This document shows, in pieces, positions 23,794 to 35,954 of a stretch of 64,000 nucleotides of DNA. The stretch's first letter is position 1. Each line of letters opens with the position of its first letter. Both the position numbers and the translations under genes were made by a program. The notes under the pieces are model-generated. The model did not search any database. It saw nothing but the letters and a program-made list of their open reading frames with translations, and was not told the DNA's origin. The stretch spans positions 40,840,001 to 40,904,000 of the forward strand of contig BSBM01000106.1 of the NCBI GenBank assembly GCA_027924585.1, in the 5' to 3' direction. Source of the stretch: Larix kaempferi (taxonomy: Eukaryota > Streptophyta > Pinopsida > Pinales > Pinaceae).

Positions 23794-24600
23794 AATTGGC
23801 CCTGTAGGTTTCTCTTTCTTGACTTCTGGCTTGTCATCTTCCTTTTCCTCCACTTTAATTTCTTCCTTTGATTCCTCTTTCTTTTCACCAACCTTTAAAC
23901 TTTTGATAAGTTCAACAGCTGATTCTACAGCTTCCTCACTCTCTTATGTATTCGTAACTTCAGAATCAACAATCTTTTCAAAGATCTCTAAACTTTCTAG
24001 CATTTGCATTCAGAAAATACAATTAAAAATATATCTTATGAATAACATCAAGTGCATCCTCAATTTCAATTTATAAAATATGATAAATCAAAACAAAAAA
24101 TATCACAAAAAACTATATAACTTGTTGAGTATTCACGAGATGAAACTATACTGAGTGAAAGAATAGTATTGAATCTCTACAGAACCAAGACAAGATGAAA
24201 AAGAGTTCCTGCTTCAGCTCCAAGTCTGAGAAATCAGTCATGTGCGAGACCCAATATTTATCATTACCTACATGCTCCTGAAGTGACATCGGTGGAACAA
24301 CTGCAAGAAAGTAGGCAAGAACACAATTCTAAGGGCAGAAAACTTCTTAAAATACAACATAATAGTAGTTTAGAAGCAACCCATTTCGATAAGCTATTAT
24401 TATAATCTCGGGAGATAAAACTATAAAAAAAACAACCAGGAAAGCAAGTTGACATACTTAAATGGTTTGCACATATTTTCAATGTGTTGTATTGCGGCAT
24501 GACCAATCGGACCTTTGTAGCCTCCTTGTGCTTAAGTAACTTTATTGAACCTACACCACGTTCTTTCCATTGATTCCCATCCTTATCAAACCAGGCCCAA
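23794..24600 (-). pseudogene. RANBP1: RanBP1 (Ran-binding protein 1) pseudogene
   Basis: Three exon-like blocks on the minus strand translate to the Ran-binding domain and C-terminal tail. Block 24600-24458 gives FDKDGNQWKERG, KLLKHKEATKVRLVM and NTLKICANH, ending at a GTATGT donor. Block 24300 to about 24174, after a TTGCAG acceptor, gives MSLQEHVGNDKYWVSHMTDF, then LELKQELFFI. Block 23996-23797 gives KFRDL, FEKIVDSEV and an acidic Lys/Glu tail (KEESKEEIKVEEKEDDKPE). RanBP1 binds Ran-GTP and stimulates RanGAP in nucleocytoplasmic transport. The copy is dead: the frame slips after ELFFI, slips again between KFRDL and FEKI, and an in-frame TAA sits after EVTNT. The N-terminal exons were not found. 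The introns show that it descends from genomic DNA rather than a processed mRNA. The solo LTR inserted at its 3' end, so the last codons and a TAA lie beyond it at about 19505-19512. Confidence 0.85.
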
Positions 24601-25443
24601 CTGCATCTAATAATGCTCGCAAGTGCTCAAATGGCCCAGAAGCTTGCTGCCCCATAAAAAACAAGCAAAAACATAAGGACATCAGCTGACCAACATAATA
24701 GAAGGTCAAGTTCAAGAAAACAAAATTCCCTATATCCACTCCGAAATAGGCCCAAGGATATAAATCTGGGAAATTCCCTAACTTAAAAACAAAAATTAAA
24801 ATAACATAAAACCATAAGCCAGAAATTAGGGTCCCCTACATGCTGATAAGTGGGAAGGTGTTGGGAGCACGCAATCAATAGCTGAGATGCATGATGCATA
24901 TAATGTTTATGGTTGGCGAACCTTACCACTAGGGAGGAAATATCAAAGATAAACTAATATGGGATGTAAAGCAGAGAGGTAGTAACAAGGTGGGGCATTG
25001 ATCCACTCAATGTGAAAAATATCCTACCCTATAATATTTTTTTTCTTCGAAGGCCATCTCCCTCCTCTCACATAATCTTTTGACCATCTTCAAAATTCAG
25101 AATGAAGAACTTCTTGGATTCTTTCTCTTATGTGGTTTGTCAATGCTCGCGTGGTTCTATGAGTAGTGGAGAGGTCCCGAGTAAAACCACCAACTCCAAC
25201 AACCTGACAATGAACCACAACATAACAATGAGCCATAACAAGAATTTAACTTAGACCCTGACAAATAAATCCAAAGCAAGTGAAAACCAAAACTCTGACA
25301 ACAAATTAGCCGCTTGTCTCGCAAAATTTAACCCTAATAAAACAATTCATATGACATAGCCCAAAAAATCAAACAAAATAAATTCGAAACCCTGATGTGC
25401 AATAAAGGGGCAGAAAAAATGGCTTATAGTATTGGTGGTTGAA
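24601..25443. other. No further exon recognised
   Basis: This could hold an intron and the 5' exons of the RanBP1 copy, but I could not identify an N-terminal exon. It contains AT-rich sequence and short open frames only. Confidence 0.4.
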
Positions 25444-25960
25444 CCTCAATATTGAAGTGGTTGTTCCCTTCATGGTTTTGATGGAAACCATCATCCTGAT
25501 GCTCGAATTCAGGTCTCTAGAGGCCCTCCAAAATGAAAAATCCCTCCGCATAGCAAGAAAAACAATACTTTCGAGAATGAGATGGACGATAGAGCTTCAA
25601 GCTGTGGGCTGCACCTCAATATTAAAGTGGTTAATGTTCAATGTTTTGATGGAAACCTTCATCCCGCTGCTTGAATTCAGCCTCTACAGGCCTCTAAAAT
25701 GCGAAATCCCTCCACACAGTAGGCAAAACATGCCTCTGAAATGTGAAATCCCTTCGCATAGCAAGAAAAATAAGAACTGCGCCTCGATATTAAAGTGGTT
25801 ATTGTTCAAGGTTTTGACAGAAACCTTCGTCGTGCCACTTGAATTCAGTCTCTACAGGCCTCTGAAACGCGAAAAACCCTCCACACAGTAGGAAAAAGAA
25901 ACCTCTGAAATGCGAAATCCCTCCGCAGAGCAAGCAAAATGAGAATTTCAGCACATAGAG
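25444..25960. repeat. ~169-bp tandem repeat, about three copies
   Basis: The landmark CCTCAATATTGAAGTGGTT (and variants) begins near 25444, 25614 and 25782. Units include TTTTGATGGAAACC and GAATTCAG words. The period, 168-170 bases, leaves a 150-codon frame open over the array, but it has no coding character beyond the repeat. Confidence 0.85.
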
Positions 25961-26379
25961 ACTTGAGGAACACTCTAGTAGGCGGTTCTGTACTCATGAC
26001 AGTTGCCACTCCCAAATAAATGAGCGGCGGAATTCTGACCAAGGAGACCAATGCAACGGACACGTGGATAAATTTGATTAGTCGGAGGGATGACAATGCA
26101 ACGGACACGTGGATAAATTTAATTAGTCAGAGGGATGACGAAAAGATATAGTTCTTTTCAAAACACCCTCCAGAAAAAAAAAACGCTTAATGGCATAAAA
26201 ATTTGTTGTGAAATACAGAGCGTATAAGTAATTGTTACAACAATAATCTTAGAAGGAATGGGATGATCGCACTACTTGTTCCAAACATGGGTCCGATCCA
26301 CTTGAATACATCGTTTTCATAGATTCAGCTATCATGAGGCTTCTTGCAAGTTTCGAATGTGTCGCTGCTGCTTATGGTC

Positions 26380-27700
26380 AATACTGACAGATATTGGTCG
26401 ACTGCTGACTGACTCAACTCGACATAACTTACTTGACTCGACATGACTTACACTGGTCGGCAAGAAACCGACTCGATTTACCACTTTTATGAATATACAT
26501 GGTTCAAATAAGATTTTAACAACACTTTATTCGACTAATTTTCAATGACCCGACACTTTTTATAACATCATGGCCACTTACAATATCGACCAAATACTCG
26601 ACTATTTTGAGTTTCGACCACTTTTAATACCAACCATTTACAACTCCGACCATTTTTATGTCGACGAGTTTGGATATCGACCATTTTTTTTTTTAGAATT
26701 ACAATTACATTGACATACCGACCAGACTTACATATCGACCATTTACAACTGACCAAAAAAAATAAAATATGTCGACCAACATATGGACGAGGTTGTTTTA
26801 CCGACATAAACTAGAAAAATCAATCAACCAAATATAGTCGATCAACGACCTTTTAAGCCGACAAGCTTCTCAAGTCTCTTCGCATTAACTGCTGCTATTG
26901 GTTTCCGCCGTCGACTTTATTCTTCATCTTAGCAAATCTGCTCCAAAATTTGACGTCAATTACTGTTGAAAATATGACTTTTATTGCTTCCCCTGTTTGA
27001 CTAATTCTCTGATTTTTCTGGGTGATGAAGACTATGGTCATAACTAGCTTCTTCTTTATTGGTCAACACATATTTTTAATCCTCTTATGCAAGCATCCGT
27101 CGACTAGATTCAAAGATGGTCAGTAAATAAATTACATATGAATCGACTACATACCGGAAACCCTTCCTTTTGCACTCAATCGTCCAAGTTCTTGGTTTGT
27201 CTAATAGTGGTCGGCAAGTAGTGGTTGGATTGAATGTGTTCTCCTTAAGGACCTCTTTCATATTCGACCCGTTCAACAAAATTATACAAAAGATGATCTG
27301 TGGATGAGCAGTTTATAATTGCTCTTTCCAGGTTTCTTGACAGCCAATCTTTCTATGGAAGAACACGAGCATTTCCAGCGTTTTCATTTGGTCAGTTGCG
27401 TGTCGGCCTTTGATGTGGTCGATTTCAACTGGAGTGGTCGACTACTACATCTTTTCTTTTACGCGCAGGCAATTTTCAACAGCACATCAACGTTTTTCTT
27501 TGCGTAGACTCTTAACTGTTTCATCCTTTGACCATCATTCGACCAGGAATCTTTGTGATAATAGTCAGCAGACTCTCTAGAGGGAATTCGACGGGATTCT
27601 AATCGGCCTGAGTGATAGACAATTTTTTTGAATTCTCTGGTTGTTAATTTCCATTCTTCATCTTTAAGCATTCTTTCTTGGTCGATTTATGCATCAATTA
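26380..27700. repeat. TCGAC/CCGAC-rich stretch, gene not recognised
   Basis: More than twenty TCGAC, GTCGA, CCGAC or TCGACCA words are scattered over this 1.3-kb stretch, far more than in its flanks. A similar cluster lies in the copia LTR at about 56430-56660, so the stretch may be an old LTR or other retroelement remnant. I saw no protein similarity. Confidence 0.5.
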
Positions 27701-28202
27701 TTTCACATTTCTTGGGAGGGGATATCCATCACATTGCTCTTTCAACAATTCAATAGTCGATAAGAAAAAGTACACAATATTTCACAGACAATGTATGAAC
27801 ACGGCTTTAACAACTAATTTCTCTGAGAAATCAACCAAAATTAAAATAGCAACAACCGTAATTTATTACTGTTTTTAGATGGCGCAACTGTAATCTTCAG
27901 CGTTTCATGCATTTTACTGATAATTTTGTCATTGATGGACAACTGGAATATAAATATAACTTAACAAACTTACAATAAAATTCACATTCTCTCTTTCTTC
28001 CACATGTGCAGGTAAGCTCGCAGAGGCAGATTCATCTTTATGGAAATATTCAACACGCATCACCGATCGAGCAACATTTCCATTTCTAAGCTTTTCTTGC
28101 TCCTTGCAGTGGTTCCTTCTCCTCACGTTTTCTTCCAGGTTTGAGCCACTCCCACACGCTGCTGCTGTCACCCAGCCGAATGGAAGCGGCAACGGTGCTA
28201 GA

Positions 28203-28421
28203 TGTTGTATTCAAGCAGAGAGTAAATGCATACACAGAGATATAACCAAGACATGAGAGATGAGTCGAATGCATCCAACTGTTTGTATTCATCTTGAACA
28301 ATGTTATTTATACATCATATGTGTGGTTGGAGTGGTTGCACCCGCTCCAACAGTGTCCTTAACTACACTATTTACATAATAACTAATGGCATTTAAGGAA
28401 CCTGAAGGGTCCCCTCTAACA
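28203..28421 (-). mobile_element. Possible short solo LTR (copia type)
   Basis: The segment begins TGTTGTATTC and, on the minus strand, begins TGTTAGAGGGGACC, so both ends are TGTT...AACA. A TATAAATAA box lies inside on the minus strand at about 28305-28315. Length, 219 bases, suits a small copia or TRIM-type LTR. The flanking five bases do not match, so a solo LTR with target duplication is not shown. It sits about 110 bases left of the large gypsy element. Confidence 0.4.
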
Positions 28422-28532
28422 CACTCGAAAGAAAGAGCTTTATTTTCCCAGTAATAGATCTTCAAGACTCTTCGCTCCAGAGATCAATGATCTTCCTCTT
28501 GGAATTCCAGGACACTTGCATGGGGCATTGGA

Positions 28533-31500
28533 TGTCACCTACCCAAATTTTGAAAATATTATTATTATTGGCAAAATACTTTATGTTAATTTTTAATTAC
28601 AAAGTTTTTTAATTATGACCAACTTTGGTCAAGGATGAATGTAATTACTGAATTATTATTATTTAATAAATTAAAGTAGGAGAAAAACACCCAAGGGAAC
28701 TGTTAAATGAGTGTTCACTGACCCACTAGGAGGAATGGAATTTGTTAGAAGGCATGGGACAGATGGCAGCAATTGCACTTCACCACTAGTTGTTGATTAT
28801 GGGACAGCTACCCCTACAAATGTGGCATTATCCCCTAGGTGGAGGGAGTGAGAAGGAAGCTCATTTAATGACCAGTTAACAACTAAAATGCCTAGGAAGC
28901 CTACATAAGGCAAATTCGAATTGAGCAGGCAACTCTTACACAATATTTTCTGCAAAAATATTCCTCATGTGCATCAGGTGATCACTGAGATATTCGAATA
29001 GGGAGGCTATGTGAGAGCACAACTGTAAGTCTGCAAATTGTTCTGAGAAGGAGAACCAGAGATGTTGGTGCAAGTCCCTTTGACTGCTAAGTCTTTAAGA
29101 TTGGATAACTATTGCTACTGCAAGTTGAGGTCCTAAGCTTCTAAGTTTCTTCCTCCTGGTGATTTAGTGAACAGGCTCGGGGGTCCTAAGGCAAGTACTT
29201 GGCTATCTTCAGGAATTGTTTGGGTGGAACAGGCTCCTTGGGTTGTTTGTTTCCCCTACAGATTAACCAGGTTTTGTTGTTTCCTATTTTGTTTACAGTT
29301 TAATACTTATGTTTAGTAAAATTATCAAACTTTGTTTTGTAAAAGAATTTATTTTCTGATCTATGTTTCAGTCTGAATGATAAAGCTTTGTTAAAGATCT
29401 GATTTGATAACCATCTCTATATTTTTCCACATGTTATTATTTGCATCGTACTCTAGTATAGAGAAGCAAATTAAATGATAGATGAGAGATAGGAAGATTG
29501 CCATTGATTGGACAAATAATTACAGTAGGTGCTTTGTTTACAATTCTGTCCTGTATCTAATCATAGTATGAATTTACTGTATAGCATCAACAGTAATAGA
29601 GAATTCTTTTGCTATTTAATAAAAGAAAAACGTAGTCTATTTTCTGTACAGTCATGTGTTTTTCTTTTATCCCTATTCATTTAAGATAGCAAGTAAATAC
29701 GATCAAATTAAACATTTTATGATTTCCAAGTAATAGCATTTTCAAGAATTAATAGCTACAGAAACTAGTCACTGTATAGATCTCTTGGAATTATACATAC
29801 TTTACTTCTGCACAGATTTATACTTTTCATTTCAACTACATTTATCTCAGATAGAAATATTATACATTTTCGTACTATACATTTAATGATTTTCTAGCAT
29901 TTCAAATTTCACGAAATATAGTAGCTGCAAATTTATTTTCATACAATTTTTGTTATGAGCAAACACTCTTCACTTTTCTCATATTTGTCATAGATTGTTT
30001 TCAATACAAATGTACTTTCAATAATTATTTTTGTATCAATCTAATACAAATATTCATATTTTATTTTACATTACTTATACTTTTGTTTCCAATCTTGAAT
30101 ATCTCAAAATAGTATCAAACCCTATTTTATTTCCAAAACCTAGAATTAAATACACAGTCCTTCATTGTTCTACTCAAGCCTTTCATGGCGAATCTTAAAC
30201 ATTTCTTTCTCAAACCCTAGCTAACATTTCGAACACTTATTAAGATAGAATTTTTCACACAGCGGAAAGCACGAATCCTTATCATTGTTCATTGAAAATG
30301 TATAACCCTAGTAGAACACATCTCAACATTTGAAAACAGTTACACTATCGGAATTGTTTATACACAGGTTAAGTTTCTGGTCCATTAGCGTAATGCAAGA
30401 TAGATAGAAGTCAAAAGGTTCAGGTAGAATACTTTTACGTTTCAAACTAGACATTGTGGACTATCTTTTGCAGAAACTTTTGACATTCAAATTCATCTCA
30501 TAACTTTTCCAAAACCTTAACTATCGACATTATTGACTAAGTACAGTAAGTAGTCATTTACTTTCGACCTGAGATAGTTTCATTCTCAAACTCGAATCAA
30601 CAGTTTTCAAAACAATCTTTTTCTTATATCTTTTTCTAAAAAAAAAACTGTATCATTACAATACAAGAAAACCAATAGCTCAGAAGCAAGAAAAACAAGA
30701 ACACGACTCCATTTAAAGATTGCTCAACATCATAGTGAAAACATGACAGAGACTCTATTATTTATCCATTTAAGTCTTCCAAAAACACATTGGGTCCTTG
30801 CCCTCAAACAACCAAAGGTGTTTAGACCAACTCGAAGTCGGTTACAGTGCTACAACAAAAACCTACTGAGCCAAGCATTAAATGAACGGAGGATAAAAAT
30901 GTTACATTTTAAAAGCAAGTCAAACTAAAAACTTCGTAGGTGGCCATCACTAAAATGTTTCCAACTCTCGACTTACAGCAAAACACCAACCTAGGCACCT
31001 ACGAGGTTTCTCGTGAACCACCGGAGCTTACCAGGAAAACTGTAGTATTTCCAATTTCTTTTTCTTCAACCATCAACCTCTTTTCAAATGGGTACCTGCC
31101 AAACATGCATTGCAGGGTCAAAGCAAGATTTTGCAACAATCGAATCAAGTATTACAACATTTGTACAGTTTTCGATTATTACCTTTGATTTTGGCATGTC
31201 GAAGAATCGATCCATTTCATTTTCAAAACGATGAAGCAAGTTGGTATTCTACAATAACCCTAAAGCTATCACAGCAGATCATTATCAACTGTAGGAGATT
31301 TGAACCCTATTCGAAACACTTCAGCTTCACTAGAAAAAGAAAACCCTATCACTATTTAGATATCGTAGCTCAAATGCAGAGGGTTCAATGCCTGTAACTA
31401 TTTAGAAGATTTGTTTTTACTCACAGGTCGCATGATCGAACCCTGAGAGATACTCTCTTTAAACCCTACATTTTGGGCAACCTGTCGGCCATACCCTAGC

Positions 31501-33107
31501 GTAACAATGAAGACCGTAGAGCTTGAAAACGTTACATACAACAAGGTTTTGGGTAGAAACATCAATGGTCGAGATTTGATAAGATCAACGAGCATGGAGA
31601 TGCCAACGATGCCATTTTTGAAGTCCAAGCATCTTTGCAATGATAACCCATTAATTACATCAACCACAACAGTGCCAGCAATGCCTGCCAAGAGGATATT
31701 ACAGTGTACAACTAGGAGGATAAGTGTCGTGACAACCTTGCCAGCCATGCTTCCTTGTGGTAAAACCAATCAAAGTTCTCATGGGCAAGCTACGTGGGTT
31801 GACAACTAGGCTTCCACTATAGAGTTTGGTCATAACATTTATTACATGATCGTATTTCTGTCAACCTGTCAAATAACAAATTTAAGGCGCATCAACTCAG
31901 CACTCCATTCACGAAGCTTGGGTGAATTCCAAGAGTACAATAGACATACTTAGGACAAGAGCAAGGTCATATAGTATAGTTCCATTTGTTGCTATAGTCT
32001 TGTTTTATTGTAAGGAGGGCGACACCACATAATCGATTTCAAGTTATTGCTTAAATATTAAAATAAATAGAATTACATCATATTCCATGGTTTGTATTCT
32101 ATAATCACATTATTGCATATTTTAAACATATCATTGCAAATTGAAAATCATATCATTGTAATTTATGTGTATAAGTTCATATAGTTTAAAGTTAGGCATC
32201 GTAATATTTGAACTACATGTCATTGTATTATATGAAGGCATAGTAACTATAGAATAGAACTAACCATATAAGTATATGGTTAAACATGATGCCAAGGGCA
32301 TGTTTTAAGTGATGACATTATACATTATAATGCAAAGTTCATAACACTAGTCACTAGGCTATTCATATACATTATCAGATTGTTGACAATCAAATAATGA
32401 ATTCAGGATTTAGAATAATCCAAGTTCTGTAGATGCTTAGTTTAATGATAAATTCAAAGATGTTCACGATAAAGACAGGATTCTTACGATATTATTAAAT
32501 AGTTGTATAACAATTACTTGGACGACATAAATTCATAGCACTGAAGATTTTTGAAAGCCAGCTTACAAACTAGATTTAGAACCAAGTATCCATACCTCTA
32601 GTCACTGGTGTCGCAGGGAAGTACTTAGCACTTTACATTAACGATGAATTGAAAAACACAAGTACTCTAAATATTATGCTGTCTTGTAGATCTCTTACCT
32701 ACGTTCTGATAGAAACATTTTCAAATGCCTTAGCTTTTGCAGCTAAGTAAGCTCTAGGGTGCCTCATAGGACCCCTTTTTTAACAAACAAACAAAATGTC
32801 AGCAATCCATCAAGAATATTAAAGCAGTACAAATTGTATCAACATGTAATATTAACCAAGAACTTAAACAAATTTGTAAACTATAATTGTTTACGTAAGC
32901 ATACAAAGATCTTTCGTTAAAGAGGATTAACATCCGTTTATACCTGAAGTGTAAATTACAACTATATTATCTGAGGATGATGACATGTCATCATCATTAA
33001 ATTAACTTAGTTATGATTTCGATTTAGTTTATATGTTCCGCATTAAATCATTCTGATAATTATTGCTATTATAAAATTAAAAAAATTGGTATTTTCGGGA
33101 TGTTATA
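28533..33107 (+). repeat. Gypsy 5' LTR
   Basis: Long terminal repeat of 4575 bases, starting TG and ending TA. It has no convincing coding sequence. Small frames such as the one at 30743-30928 recur in the 3' LTR only because the LTRs are copies. A poly-A-like run at 30638-30650 also occurs in both LTRs. Confidence 0.95.
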
Positions 33108-33109
33108 TG

Positions 33110-33121
33110 TGGTATCAGAGC
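33110..33121 (+). promoter_or_regulatory. Primer-binding site, initiator tRNA-Met type
   Basis: TGGTATCAGAGC, complementary to the 3' end of plant initiator tRNA-Met, starts two bases after the 5' LTR. This is the usual site and spacing for minus-strand priming. Confidence 0.95.
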
Positions 33122-33248
33122 TCATGTTCGAACTCTAGGCCTGAAAAAGGTCCAAGAACACGCAACAGAAAGATTTATTACAGTAGAAAATCTTACTAAT
33201 TAAAATTTAAACTATTGTGTTATACAGAAATTATTTTAAGTTACAGGT

Positions 33249-34500
33249 ATGGAGAACTCAGCTGAACTTTTAGAAGACAGATTTCAACCAAACATCCATA
33301 GCGCAGGACAACACTATGCAGAAGAAAGCCATGGTGAATTGAATGACAATTCGTCAGAATTGTTACGTGCATTTCAGGAGTTAAAGGCAGAAATTAAATC
33401 TGTGAAACAAGACAATGAAAGAATTCTGAAGGCACAAGAAGAGTTAAATCAAGTGTTGTTTGATTAGTGCTCAAATGTTGAGTAGGAGAGAGAAAAATAA
33501 GATATCTCCAAGGTGGAGGATCTGCCTCATGGTAACAAAAGTAAGAGAATGAAAACCAATGATGTGAACAACAATTCAACATCATACATCATCGGGAGAT
33601 GCTATTGAAGTATGTAAAAATAAACGTAACTATTCAAGCGATAGTAGTAAAGGAGATTACAAACCCAGAAAGAAGAGCCATAAAGAGTATAAACATATTT
33701 CTAGGGATTTCAAAAAGATTAGACCTCCAACTTTCAATGGAGAAACTAAGAAGGGTGAGACAACTGAAGCATGGTTGTCCGGCATGAAGAAATATTTTCA
33801 GATTTATAACTATTCAGAATCCTTGAAAGCAAAAATGGCTATATATAACTTGACCGAAAAAGTGGATATTTGGTGGCAGGACATCAAAAGAGTAAAGGGT
33901 ATCAAGGATAAGGATGTAAACTGGAGTACTTTTAAACGATACTTCAAGAAGAAATTTTTATCTAAATAGTACTATGAAGAAAAATCCAAAGAATTCTACG
34001 ATTTAAAGCTGGGAAGTATGAATATGAAGGAAATGAGCAGTAAATTTATGAACTTATTGAGATATGTGCCATATCTCGTGGAAGAAAAACCAAAGATTCA
34101 AAGATACTTAAGCTATCTACCTTTTAATATTAAGGACAAAATCGAGTATGACAGTCCAAAAACCTTGGAAAAGGCTATGAGAAAGGTAGTTTTCTATTAT
34201 GACACTAATCAGAAAAGAGAAGGAATGTCAAATTGGAAAAGTCATAAGCCCAACAATTTTGAGCTAAAAAAGAAAAATTTCAGGTTCAGTGGGAATTCCA
34301 GTTTCCAAAAGAAAAAATTTCAGAATCGGAATTTTCAAGGAAATAATTTCAGAAACAGTCAACAATAGAATTCTATAGCACCCGGAAATGCTCCCAATAA
34401 TACCAAGACCAATGAACAAAAGACACCTATCAAATGTTTCGAGTGTCAAGGTCCTCACTATGCATAAGAATGTCCCAAGAGGAAGTGGATAGCTAACAAC
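33249..34500 (+). pseudogene. Gypsy gag (capsid and zinc knuckle), broken
   Basis: The first ATG is at 33249 and opens a 72-codon frame with a coiled-coil-like stretch (LLRAFQELKAEIKSVKQDNE). After a TAG and frame loss the capsid region resumes: WLSGMKKYFQIYN, then VDIWWQDIKR and NWSTFKRYFKKKFLS (33775-33969), typical of the retrotransposon gag domain, then MSSKFMNLLRYVPYL (34018-34368) and a basic, Asn/Phe-rich tail. A CCHC zinc knuckle follows at about 34434-34480 (CFECQGPHYA, stop, EC). Gag forms the virus-like particle and packages the RNA. Stops at about 33465, 33967, 34366 and 34467 make it non-functional. Confidence 0.85.
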
Positions 34501-34629
34501 ATTCACTTTATTCAGACTGAACCTACTGTTGGAGACGTGGCGAGGGAGATGCCCAGAATCAATGCACCACTCGACAACAGGCAAGCAAATCATCAAATCT
34601 CTATGGTAGAGATTGAAGGTATGCTACAA

Positions 34630-35156
34630 ATCATCTTGTTACTATTTTAATTGACCCAGGTGCTAGCTTAAGTTATATATCACCAGATATTGTGGAAAGT
34701 CTTAAATTGAAAATAGAAAAGTTCAGTAAATCTTGGTTAGTTAGACTAGCAATTGGAACAAAGAGGAAAGTATCATATTTTATAGAAAGGTATGCTTTAT
34801 CCATGAATCAGTTAAAGACACAAATCAAGTTGAATATTTTACCTTTAGGATCCTATGATATTATAATCGGAATGGACTGATTAGAAGCCCATCATGTCAT
34901 TCTGAACTGTTATGAAAAAAGTTTTACATGTTTAAATGATGAAGGAAAAACTGTAGAAGTAAAAGGTATTCTAAGAAAGGCAACCCTTAGACAAATTTCA
35001 GCCATGCAAGTTGAGAGGGCAGTTAGGAAAGGATTTCAGTTGTTTATAGTAAATGTAGTAAATGATGAGTTTATTTGTAAAGAGGACAAACTGAAATTAG
35101 AAGACATACCTGTCCTAAAGGATTTCAAGGATATATTTCCTGAGGAGATTCCAGGA
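34630..35156 (+). pseudogene. Gypsy protease and start of reverse transcriptase, broken
   Basis: An aspartic protease is recognisable from TILIDPGASLSYIS (active-site DPGAS where DTGAS is usual) and, further on, the flap-end motif YDIIIGMD. The next codon is TGA, where family members have Trp. The frame then continues to the RT lead-in, DIPVLKDFKDIFPEEIPGLP, at about 35100-35160. The copia element lies directly after this, in the duplication TTACC, and the reading continues at 42976 with PKRDLDF. The protease would process the gag-pol precursor. Given the stop codons, no functional product is expected. Confidence 0.85.
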
Positions 35157-35161
35157 TTACC

Positions 35162-35648
35162 TGTTGAATATTGTAACTTCAAAGAATATTATATTTGTAC
35201 TTTATTATTCCGGAGATGGTTCATTCCTCCGAGGTAACCCTATCATGTATCTGGAGATGTTTATTCCTCCAGGGGTTTGTATTAACTAGGGTTATTAGAC
35301 CCACCATGTGTGGGTCGGCCCGGAAGTTATATTTTAGGGGTTATTAGACTTCTCCAGGTGAGGTCGGCCCCATTAGTCTTTTAGTCAGTTGGGATTCAAG
35401 TATAAATAGAGGAGGTGAACTCCTCATTAGATTATTCACTCACTTGTGGAAGAGTGCGCACTAGTTGAGGAGATCTGCTAAGGAGTCAAGGAGAAGGAGC
35501 ACATCTTGTATTTTGGTTGATCATCTTATTGAGGAAAGCTTTGCTGGGTTTTCTACCCCATGAGGGTTTCCCAGGGTATATTGTGTGTCTATCTTGTGAT
35601 TGTGTTTCTTTCAGAGATCTTGTTTGTCTATTTGGTTTAAACTTAACA
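35162..35648 (+). repeat. Copia 5' LTR with TATA box
   Basis: 487-base LTR. TATAAATA at about 35402-35409 is followed by GAGGAGGTGAACTCCTC, an imperfect hairpin, near the expected transcription start. The sequence is almost identical to the 3' LTR. Confidence 0.95.
35402..35409 (+). promoter_or_regulatory. TATA box of the copia element
   Basis: TATAAATA in the middle of the LTR, about 240 bases upstream of the LTR end. It is the likely core promoter. The identical box occurs in the 3' LTR at about 42724. Confidence 0.75.
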
Positions 35649-35660
35649 TGGTATCAGAGC
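35649..35660 (+). promoter_or_regulatory. Copia primer-binding site
   Basis: TGGTATCAGAGC begins immediately after the 5' LTR, matching the initiator tRNA-Met 3' end. Confidence 0.95.
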
Positions 35661-35954
35661 TAGACTGAATAGGACATCTTTCACAAGGTAAGAATACCTC
35701 TTTCTCTCTCTTTGGTGAAGTTAGGGTTTTCAGCCCAAAGTTGGTATTATTGATTTTTGGTTGCATGGCTGGATAGCTCTCATCAATACCTTTCTTTTGA
35801 GCCATAGATCGAACTTTTTGGTTGGGTAGAACTTCGGGAAAGTCAAACCCTAATTCTACCAAAAGTGCGATAAAATTCTGTTCCAGATTCCGGAAAAGTG
35901 AAAAGTAACTTCCCAGGTAAGTCTGCTCTGTCTCTTGGACTCCCCCAAGAGAAG

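Noticed and set aside
25439-25891. A 150-codon plus-strand frame
   Set aside because: It coincides with the ~169-bp tandem repeat and simply repeats the same residues.
30743-31809. Small frames that appear conserved between this place and 48003-49188
   Set aside because: The similarity is due to the LTRs being copies of each other, not to coding constraint.
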